From: an uncultured Bacilli bacterium | GTDB taxonomy: Bacteria; Bacillota_I; Bacilli_A; RF39; UBA660 | Assembly: GCA_934086485.1 (NCBI GenBank) | Contig: CAKOIF010000022.1 | Span: forward strand, 1-20,735 | Length of the DNA stretch: 20,735 nucleotides | Reading direction: 5' to 3' | In this document: piece by piece, positions 15,990-20,735 of the stretch | Layout of the letters: every line of letters begins with the position of its first letter | Numbering within the stretch: the stretch's first letter is position 1 | Program-made: the position numbers and the translations under genes | Notes under the pieces: model-generated | The model's input: only the letters and a program-made list of their open reading frames with translations | The model's database searches: none | What the model was told of the DNA's origin: nothing

Positions 15990-16006
15990 GTTATGATAGA
16001 CATAAC
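15990..16006. promoter_or_regulatory. LysR-type operator between divergent genes
   Basis: GTTATG-ATAGA-CATAAC is a perfect 6+5+6 palindrome that includes the T-N11-A pattern of LysR binding sites. It sits directly upstream of the lysR ribosome binding site and about 34 bases before TATAAT (16040-16045), which probably drives the rightward genes. Confidence 0.65.
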
Positions 16007-16066
16007 AAATATGTATTTTTATTATATATAATTTTGCCTTATAATACAAGTGAAAGGAGAAAAAAT

Positions 16067-16150
16067 ATGTATAGTCCACACGTTAAAGAAAAAATATGCG
16101 GATTTATAGAAAATTTTAATTATGATAAAAGTTGGACAAATGACATTTAG
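16067..16150 (+). CDS. 27-residue ORF, possible small protein, leader or remnant
   Basis: The ORF encodes MYSPHVKEKICGFIENFNYD and seven further residues. AAAGGAG at 16053-16059 is a strong ribosome binding site, and TATAAT at 16040-16045 lies just upstream, so it is the first translated frame of the divergent transcript. It has no hydrophobic segment and no motif I recognise. The PHP gene starts 14 bases after its stop with its own AGAAGG site. It could be a genuine small protein, a leader peptide or the start of a lost gene once controlled by the LysR regulator. Confidence 0.45.
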   Translation: MYSPHVKEKICGFIENFNYDKSWTNDI

Positions 16151-16164
16151 AAAGAAGGTAGTAT

Positions 16165-17121
16165 ATGAAAAATATTGATTATAATGAAATGGAAGAATAT
16201 GAAAATAATGTAGGCGTAGAAACTTTAAATAAAATATACTTTAATAATATTATTAATCCATATAAAGAAAGTGAGAAAATAATTGATATGCATGCTCATA
16301 CAAATGCTTCGGATGGGGATTTAACTTCTTTAGAATTAATTCAATTAGCAATTGCTAAAAAAGTTGGAGTTCTTGCTATAACTGATCACAATACAGTTGA
16401 GGGACTTAAAAACATTGATAGCCCATTAATCTCTGACAGTGGTATAAAAATTATTAATGGTATAGAACTTTCGGTTAAAAGAAATATAGGTCAAATGCAT
16501 ATTTTAGGTTATGGAATAGATATTTATAATGAAACTTTAAATAAAAAGTTAAATGATATTAAATCCAATTGTATAAATAAAGTTTTAAGTATTTTGGAGG
16601 TTCTTAAAAAAGATTATAATATTACTTTTAGTTATGAAGATATTAAATCACTTATAAATGTTAATCATAATCTAGGAAGAGTGGATGTTGCGCATCTTTT
16701 AGTGAAAAGAGGGTATGCTAAAAATATTCCTGAGGCTTTTGAAAAATATTTAGTAAGTGCTTATGAAAAAGTAAGAACTATTAATAAAGGTTTAACCTAT
16801 GAAGAATGTATAAATTTAATTTTAAGTAGTGGAGGTATTCCTGTACTTGCTCATCCTAAAACTCTTGGGTTAAATGAAAAAGAATTTTTAACCTTATTAA
16901 AAGACCTTCTAAAAAGTGGTCTTATGGGAATGGAATGCTATCACAGTAGTTTTACTAAAGAGGAAATGGCATATTATTTAGAAATAGCAAATAGATATAA
17001 TTTACTAGTAAGTGGTGGTAGTGATTTTCACGGTAGTGCAAAACCAGAGGTTAGCCCTGGTACTGGTAAAAATAATAATCTTTATATTAGAAAATTATCT
17101 ATATTAGATAAGTTAAAGTGA
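16165..17121 (+). CDS. PHP-domain metal-dependent phosphoesterase (TrpH/YciV-like)
   Basis: The 318-residue protein has all PHP signatures in order: DMHAHTNASDGDLT (His43, His45, Asp50), ITDHNTVEG (Asp74, His75), NGIELS, MHILGYG, GGIPVLAHPK, GMECYH and SGGSDFHG. These ligate a multi-metal centre. The closest characterised relatives are YciV/RNase AM and 3',5'-nucleoside bisphosphate phosphatases. The substrate here is inference. An extra N-terminal segment of about 38 residues precedes the domain and is not recognised. It lies downstream of a LysR site, and the glycosyltransferase follows 31 bases on with its own -10 element. Confidence 0.88.
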   Translation: MKNIDYNEMEEYENNVGVETLNKIYFNNIINPYKESEKIIDMHAHTNASDGDLTSLELIQLAIAKKVGVLAITDHNTVEGLKNIDSPLISDSGIKIINGIELSVKRNIGQMHILGYGIDIYNETLNKKLNDIKSNCINKVLSILEVLKKDYNITFSYEDIKSLINVNHNLGRVDVAHLLVKRGYAKNIPEAFEKYLVSAYEKVRTINKGLTYEECINLILSSGGIPVLAHPKTLGLNEKEFLTLLKDLLKSGLMGMECYHSSFTKEEMAYYLEIANRYNLLVSGGSDFHGSAKPEVSPGTGKNNNLYIRKLSILDKLK

Positions 17122-17137
17122 ATATTTTAAAAATGTA

Positions 17138-17146
17138 TGATATAAT
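17138..17146 (+). promoter_or_regulatory. Extended -10 element directly before the glycosyltransferase start
   Basis: TGA-TATAAT occupies 17138-17146. The expected transcription start, about seven bases on, coincides with the ATG at 17153. The -35 region (GTGAAT, 17118-17123) is weak, as is common with extended -10 promoters. Confidence 0.55.
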
Positions 17147-17152
17147 CATATT

Positions 17153-18355
17153 ATGAAACAAGATAATAATAAAAAAATAACAATTGGACTTTTTGGTGAT
17201 TCATTTTTCCCTATGGCTGATGGGGTAATTATGGTTATGGATAATTATGCACGAAGACTTTGTAAATATGCAAATGTAATTGTATTTGTGCCAGAGTATT
17301 TAACTAAAAAATATGATGATAGTATTTTCCCTTATAAGGTTGTAAGATGCCACTCTGTAAAAGTACCATTTTTAGATTATTCAGTATCTATACCTAAACT
17401 TGATGCAAAGTTTATGAGAAAACTTAATAAATATAAACTTGATATTGTGCACGTACATTCACCTTTTACTTTAGGAAGAGCAGGTCTTGCTTATGCAAAA
17501 AAACACCATGTACCATGCATTGCTACGATGCATTCACAATTTAAACAAGATTTTCAAAGAGCAGTAAAATCTGATATGCTTGCCACTAAACTTAATAATA
17601 ATTTAATGAAATTTTTTAATAAATGTGATGAATGCTGGGCAGTAAATAGTGAAGTTGCTAGAATTTATTATGAAGATTATCATTATAAATGTCTTCCTAA
17701 AGTTATGAATAATGCTACGGAAATGCTTCCTGTAAAGGATGAAAAAGAAGCTATTAATTATATAAATAAAAAACATAATATTAAAAGTAATGAAAAAGTA
17801 TTTTTATTTGTGGGTAGAATTAATAAATTAAAAAATATATTTTTTATTGCCGATGCTTTAAAAGCAGTTAAAGAAAAAGATAAAAAATTAAAATTTAAAA
17901 TGCTTTTTGTTGGTACTGGTCAAGATGAAAATGATTTAATAAATTATGTTAATGAACTAGGTATTAGTGAAAATGTTATAATGGTGGGCAAAATTACTGA
18001 TAGACAAGAACTTGCAAAATATTACGCAAGAGCAGATTTATTTTTATTTCCATCACTTTATGATGCATCCTCAATTGTGCAGATAGAGTCAGCCTCTCAA
18101 AAAACACCTGGAGTATTTTTAAAGGGAAGTGCGACAAGTGCTACAGTAACTGATAATGTAAATGGTTTTATAAGTGAAAATACAGTTGGGGCGTATTCAG
18201 ATAAAATTATTGAAGTTATGAATAATGATAAACTTTTAAATAAAGTAAAAGAAAATGCTTTTATAGATTTATATGTAACATGGGATAAGAAAGTTGATGA
18301 AGTGTATAGAATTTATTTAGAAAAAATTAAAGAAAATAAGCATAAAATCCTTTAA
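17153..18355 (+). CDS. Family 4 (GT-B fold) glycosyltransferase
   Basis: The 400-residue protein resembles diacylglycerol glucosyltransferases and related GT4 enzymes of Firmicutes. The N-terminal domain begins IGLFGDSFFPMADGV and includes DIVHVHSPFTLGRAGLAYAK and IATMHSQF. The C-terminal donor-binding domain has VFLFVGRINKLKN, MLFVGTGQDE and LFLFPSLYDASSIVQIESA, where the usual E-x7-E motif is D-x7-E. No membrane segment is apparent, so peripheral membrane association is likely if the acceptor is a lipid. No Shine-Dalgarno sequence precedes the ATG; a -10 element ends seven bases before it, so translation is probably leaderless. Acceptor and sugar are inferred only from family resemblance. 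Confidence 0.88.
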   Translation: MKQDNNKKITIGLFGDSFFPMADGVIMVMDNYARRLCKYANVIVFVPEYLTKKYDDSIFPYKVVRCHSVKVPFLDYSVSIPKLDAKFMRKLNKYKLDIVHVHSPFTLGRAGLAYAKKHHVPCIATMHSQFKQDFQRAVKSDMLATKLNNNLMKFFNKCDECWAVNSEVARIYYEDYHYKCLPKVMNNATEMLPVKDEKEAINYINKKHNIKSNEKVFLFVGRINKLKNIFFIADALKAVKEKDKKLKFKMLFVGTGQDENDLINYVNELGISENVIMVGKITDRQELAKYYARADLFLFPSLYDASSIVQIESASQKTPGVFLKGSATSATVTDNVNGFISENTVGAYSDKIIEVMNNDKLLNKVKENAFIDLYVTWDKKVDEVYRIYLEKIKENKHKIL

Positions 18356-18400
18356 AAATAAAAAAAAACACAATTTTTTTAACAAATTTCAAAAAAAGTG

Positions 18401-18429
18401 TTCACAAACGCAAAAATATATGGTAAAAT
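18401..18429 (+). promoter_or_regulatory. Promoter of the tRNA operon
   Basis: TTCACA (18401-18406), 17 bases ending TGG, TAAAAT (18424-18429). Both hexamers match consensus at five of six positions with an extended -10, about 41 bases before the first tRNA. Confidence 0.75.
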
Positions 18430-18470
18430 CTATATTGTCTTTGAAGAAAGAAAAGGACTTTCTTAATGAC

Positions 18471-18554
18471 GGAAGGATAGCGAAGTGGCCAAACGCGGCA
18501 GACTGTAAATCTGTTCCTTCGGGTTCGATGGTTCAAATCCATCTCCTTCCACCA
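18471..18554 (+). tRNA. tRNA-Tyr (GTA)
   Basis: Class II tRNA with a long variable arm. Acceptor GGAAGGA (18471-18477) pairs with TCCTTCC (18544-18550), followed by A and encoded CCA. The anticodon loop CTGTAAA gives GTA at 18505-18507. The T-loop reads TTCAAAT. Confidence 0.97.
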
Positions 18555-18564
18555 TTTCAAATAT

Positions 18565-18640
18565 TGCCTCGTAGCCAAGTGGCAAGGCATCAGACTTTGA
18601 CTCTGACATTCCGATGGTTCGAATCCATCCGAGGCAGCCA
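18565..18640 (+). tRNA. tRNA-Gln (TTG)
   Basis: Acceptor TGCCTCG (18565-18571) pairs with CGAGGCA (18630-18636), followed by G and encoded CCA. The anticodon stem TCAGA/TCTGA encloses CTTTGAC with anticodon TTG at 18597-18599. The T-loop is TTCGAAT. Confidence 0.97.
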
Positions 18641-18652
18641 TTTCAATATTAT

Positions 18653-18728
18653 GTCTTGTTAGCTCAGTCGGTAGAGCATTTGACTTTTAATCAAAGGGTC
18701 TGGAGTTCGAATCTCCAACAAGACACCA
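18653..18728 (+). tRNA. tRNA-Lys (TTT)
   Basis: Acceptor GTCTTGT (18653-18659) pairs with ACAAGAC (18718-18724), followed by A and encoded CCA. The anticodon loop CTTTTAA gives TTT at 18686-18688. D-arm GCTC...GAGC and T-loop TTCGAAT are canonical. Confidence 0.97.
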
Positions 18729-18739
18729 TTAGAAAAAAT

Positions 18740-18766
18740 AATTTCCTAGATTTAGGAAATTTTTTT
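18740..18766 (+). terminator. Terminator of the tRNA operon
   Basis: AATTTCCTA (18740-18748) pairs perfectly with TAGGAAATT (18753-18761) around GATT, and the T-run continues to 18766. Confidence 0.88.
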
Positions 18767-18830
18767 ATGGTTATTTTAAAAAACTCAATTTAGTGTAGAA
18801 ATAATATATTAAATATTTTTTCCTAAGCAA

Positions 18831-18906
18831 AAGGAAGTGAAACCAAAAACTAAAGGAAGGGGAAAATGAAACCGTGACAATTTGTCACCGGTTGAATTTA
18901 AAAATG
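18831..18906 (+). pseudogene. Decayed Bro-N domain fragment with palindrome
   Basis: Bases 18841-18906 translate as NQKLKEGENETVTICHRLNL then KMLC and a stop. This matches residues about 53-74 of the intact Bro-N protein at 19661 (HRLKKEGNESVTNCNQLKLK); weaker nucleotide similarity extends back to about 18831 with small indels and an in-frame stop at 18838. It contains the palindrome GTGACAATTTGTCAC (18874-18888). There is no start codon or ribosome binding site, so it is a remnant or a mobile fragment. It lies between the tRNA terminator and the abiEi promoter. Confidence 0.5.
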
Positions 18907-18922
18907 CTGTGTTGAATTACAA

Positions 18923-18967
18923 AAGTGAAAAATATCTCTTGACCTTTTCACTTAATGCTGCTATACT
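18923..18967 (+). promoter_or_regulatory. abiEi promoter with overlapping inverted-repeat operator
   Basis: TTGACC (18939-18944), 17 bases ending TGC, TATACT (18962-18967) is a strong extended -10 promoter. AAGTGAAAA (18923-18931) and TTTTCACTT (18945-18953) are perfect 9-bp inverted repeats around the -35. AbiEi antitoxins are known to repress their own promoter through inverted repeats, so this is the likely operator. Confidence 0.75.
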
Positions 18968-18996
18968 ATCAGTAAGAAAGTCAAAAGAGGTATTAA

Positions 18997-19620
18997 ATGG
19001 AAAAAATAACTATGAAAGAATTTCAAGATAAAAGTAATATTGAAATTATTAAAGAACTTATGAAAAAAAATAAGGGATATATCACATCTAAAGAACTTGA
19101 TATGTTTGATTTACACAGAATGTATCTATCAATTATGCAGGATAAGGGTATTATAAAAAAAGTTGCACCAGGTATTTATATTGATGTTAATATTAAAAAA
19201 GATAATTATTATATTTTTGGTTTGAGTATGCCTAATGTAATATTCTCTCATATGACAGCTTTATATTTTTATGGATTATCTACAAAGATACCAAATTGTG
19301 TGTATGACATAACAGTAAAAAGAAGTTACAATAGTACTCATTTAAGAAAACATAATGTATTTTATGTTGATAATGATATTTATGAACTTGGTCTTACTGA
19401 AATAGAAACACCTATGGGTAATATAGTGAAAGTGTATGATATTGAAAGGTGTATATGTGATATTATAAGATCTAAAAATAGAATGGACTTAAAACTAGTT
19501 AAAAGTTGTGTAAGAAAGTATATAAAAAGCAAAGACAAAGATTTTACTAAACTATCTTTGTATGCAGAAAAGCTTGGTATAAAGGAGGTGGTAATAAATT
19601 TTATCGATATGATGTTGTAG
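18997..19620 (+). CDS. AbiEi-family antitoxin-like protein, orphan (no AbiEii partner)
   Basis: The 207-residue protein has an N-terminal winged-helix region (about 12-70, NKGYITSKELDMFDLHRMYL and IKKVAPGIYI). It is followed by the AbiEi-type domain SHMTALYFYGLST, DITVKRSYN, TPMGNIVKVYDIERCICDII and a C-terminus AEKLGIKEVVINFIDMML. AbiEi antitoxins counter the nucleotidyltransferase toxin AbiEii and repress the operon. Here no AbiEii follows, although AAAGGAGGTG (19581-19590), a strong Shine-Dalgarno sequence inside the 3' end, leads only to ATG ATG TTG TAG. A Bro-N gene lies 40 bases downstream in likely operon. GAGG before ATG 18997 serves as ribosome binding site. Confidence 0.82.
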   Translation: MEKITMKEFQDKSNIEIIKELMKKNKGYITSKELDMFDLHRMYLSIMQDKGIIKKVAPGIYIDVNIKKDNYYIFGLSMPNVIFSHMTALYFYGLSTKIPNCVYDITVKRSYNSTHLRKHNVFYVDNDIYELGLTEIETPMGNIVKVYDIERCICDIIRSKNRMDLKLVKSCVRKYIKSKDKDFTKLSLYAEKLGIKEVVINFIDMML

Positions 19621-19660
19621 TAAAAATTATCTAAATTCTAAAGAAAATGGGAGGTTAAAA

Positions 19661-20512
19661 ATGAATCAAGATAAAATGCATTTAATTAATAAAATTTTTA
19701 ATAATGAAACAATAAGAACTGTATGGGATAAGGAAAAAGAAAAATATTATATTAGTGTTGTTGATATAGTTGGTGTAATATCAGAAAGCGATAACCCTAG
19801 AAATTATTGGAAAGTATTAAAACATAGGTTAAAAAAAGAAGGAAATGAGTCGGTTACAAATTGTAACCAACTGAAATTAAAGTCCTCTGATGGTAAATAT
19901 TATAATACAGATGTTGTTGATATTGAGGGTATGTTTAGAATAATTGAATCTATTCCTAGTAAGAATGCTGAACCAATAAAACTATGGCTTGCAAAACTTG
20001 GAAGTGAAAGAATTGATGAAGTATTTGACCCATCTCTTGCTGCTCAAAGAGCTGTAGATATATATCGTGCTAAAGGTTATGATGAAAAATGGATTGCAAA
20101 AAGATTAAAAGGAATTCAAGATAGAAAAGAGTTAACCGATATTTGGCAAGATGGTGGTATAACTGATGGAAAAGAATATGCTATATTAACTAATGAAATC
20201 TATAAAGAATGGTCTGGTATGACTGCAAAAGAATATAAAGAGTATAAAGGTCTTCGTAAAGAATCTTTAAGAGATAATATGGATAATCTAGAAATAATAT
20301 TAACTGATTTATCTGAGGAAACTGCAAAAAGACTTGCTGAAAAACATAAACCACAAGGTTTAGATCAAAATAAAGAAGTTGCTAGAATGGGTGGTCATGC
20401 AGCAAAAGTTGCAAGAGAAGACATAGAAAAAAATTTAGGAGAAAGTGTAATTACTAAACAAAACAGACTAAATTATGAATATAAAGACGAATTAGAAATT
20501 GAAACGAAGTAA
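19661..20512 (+). CDS. Bro-N domain protein (phage antirepressor-like)
   Basis: The 283-residue protein has an N-terminal Bro-N domain (about 10-115): TIRTVWDKEKEKYYISVVDIVGVI, NPRNYWKVLKHRLKKEGNE, SVTNCNQLKLKSSDGKYYNT, and GMFRIIESIPSKNAEPIKLW. A linker with FDPSLAAQRAVDIYRAKGYD follows, then a C-terminal domain with DGKEYAILTNEIYKEWSGMT and, near the end, EVARMGGHAAKVAREDIEKN. Such proteins occur in prophages and as chromosomal orphans; DNA binding is expected but targets are unknown. GGGAGG precedes the ATG. It probably shares the abiEi transcript. The codons for residues 65-69 (VTNCN) form a palindrome. Confidence 0.88.
   Translation: MNQDKMHLINKIFNNETIRTVWDKEKEKYYISVVDIVGVISESDNPRNYWKVLKHRLKKEGNESVTNCNQLKLKSSDGKYYNTDVVDIEGMFRIIESIPSKNAEPIKLWLAKLGSERIDEVFDPSLAAQRAVDIYRAKGYDEKWIAKRLKGIQDRKELTDIWQDGGITDGKEYAILTNEIYKEWSGMTAKEYKEYKGLRKESLRDNMDNLEIILTDLSEETAKRLAEKHKPQGLDQNKEVARMGGHAAKVAREDIEKNLGESVITKQNRLNYEYKDELEIETK
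19848..19872. repeat. Palindrome inside the Bro-N gene
   Basis: The 17-base perfect palindrome at 19852-19868 centres on GTTACAAATTGTAAC and extends to 25 bases with one mismatched pair. Its core coincides with codons V T N C N, so GTT mirrors AAC and ACA mirrors TGT. Related palindromes occur at 18874-18888 and 20523-20541. Confidence 0.9.
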
Positions 20513-20513
20513 A

Positions 20514-20552
20514 AAAATAAGCTAGTTACAAATTGTAACTAACTAAATTAAA
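20514..20552. repeat. Third copy of the Bro-N palindrome element, after the gene
   Basis: A perfect 19-base palindrome (20523-20541) around GTTACAAATTGTAAC lies 10 bases after the Bro-N stop. The surrounding bases also match 19843-19880 of the gene (AAATRAG before, AACT and AAATTAAA after), with a few substitutions and one deletion. Read as protein it gives KLVTNCN then stops, so it is a remnant of a second Bro-N copy or a dispersed palindromic element. Confidence 0.6.
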
Positions 20553-20614
20553 ATTAAGAAATGACCTATTATATTAAACTATCAAAACAAAGACTGACTG
20601 TTATGGAAACTATA

Positions 20615-20660
20615 ATATATAATTTTAATTATATATATCACCAATTCGTTTGAATTGGTG
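20615..20660. repeat. Two adjacent perfect hairpins before the tandem array
   Basis: ATATATAAT (20615-20623) pairs with ATTATATAT (20628-20636) around TTTA. CACCAATTC (20639-20647) then pairs with GAATTGGTG (20652-20660) around GTTT. The second hairpin abuts the tandem repeat exactly and has no T-run, so it is not a standard terminator. Confidence 0.75.
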
Positions 20661-20735
20661 CGTTCACAACTGTTCATATGCGTTCACAACTGTTCATATG
20701 CGTTCACAACTGTTCATATGCGTTCACAACTGTTC
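20661..20735. repeat. 20-bp tandem repeat array, cut by the window end
   Basis: The unit CGTTCACAACTGTTCATATG is repeated identically at 20661, 20681 and 20701, with 15 bases of a fourth at 20721-20735. Units are directly abutting, with no spacers, and identical, suggesting recent amplification. It contains GTTC twice per unit. Confidence 0.95.

Noticed and set aside
18402..18662. Overlapping ORFs on both strands of about 80 codons
   Set aside because: They read through the tRNA-Tyr and tRNA-Gln genes and reach into tRNA-Lys; the frames are accidental.
20661..20735. CRISPR array
   Set aside because: Units of 20 bp abut directly with no spacers and are identical, so this is a simple tandem repeat.
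1..20735. Recombinase or DGR reverse transcriptase within the window
   Set aside because: No ORF shows tyrosine or serine recombinase motifs or a reverse transcriptase YxDD region; the only DNA-acting accessory proteins are DinD, AbiEi-like and Bro-N.
20661..20735. DnaA-box cluster or replication origin
   Set aside because: The best alignment of the repeat unit to TTATCCACA matches only about 5 of 9 positions, and no origin-associated genes are nearby.

Overview
The window reads as a chromosome segment of a very AT-rich, low-GC Gram-positive bacterium. It resembles the uncultured gut Bacilli related to Erysipelotrichales or RF39, although no taxonomic marker fixes this. It uses the standard bacterial code: TGG is Trp, and TGA is a real stop (for example 7216-7218 and 11605-11607), which argues against Mycoplasma-type code. 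Housekeeping genes (polA, mutM, a GreA-like factor, ileS, three tRNAs) alternate with accessory material.

Layout. (1) 1-2150: an inverted-repeat-bounded promoter switch, then a membrane-anchored surface protein (278-2038) whose C-terminus looks like the variable region of a diversity-generating retroelement (DGR). (2) 2200-3231: dinD. (3) 3332-7733: a likely operon of a transglutaminase-like protein, polA, mutM and a small membrane protein. (4) 7788-9521: a secreted M14 carboxypeptidase-like protein and a GreA/GreB-like factor. (5) 9627-11607: a second copy of the switch plus surface-protein unit. (6) 11604-14967: a consensus promoter, an isoleucine T-box and a type 2 IleRS. (7) 15079-18355: a LysR regulator, a 27-codon ORF, a PHP phosphoesterase and a glycosyltransferase that appears leaderless. 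(8) 18401-18766: tRNA-Tyr, tRNA-Gln and tRNA-Lys with promoter and terminator. (9) 18831-20735: an accessory island with decayed Bro-N fragments, an orphan AbiEi-type antitoxin, an intact Bro-N gene, palindromes, hairpins and a 20-bp tandem repeat running off the end.

The most striking system is the pair of surface-protein units. Each gene is preceded by 21-bp perfect inverted repeats around exactly 103 bp. That spacer carries an extended -10 promoter which, in this assembly, points away from the gene, so both units are in the predicted OFF state. Each protein ends in a lectin-like segment (YW-x-GSP ... RGV) where GC rises to about 45-50%, adenine falls, and most codons are NNY. This is the footprint expected when AAY codons of a template repeat are adenine-mutagenised. 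The two layers together would give on/off switching plus hypervariation of the displayed protein. Neither the recombinase nor the DGR reverse transcriptase or template repeat is in the window, so both would act in trans.

Other notable points: IleRS has a GXHH instead of HXGH signature, associated with mupirocin hyper-resistance in type 2 enzymes. Near-perfect palindromes also sit at equivalent positions of the Bro-N domains of two different genes, with compensated base changes among three related copies.
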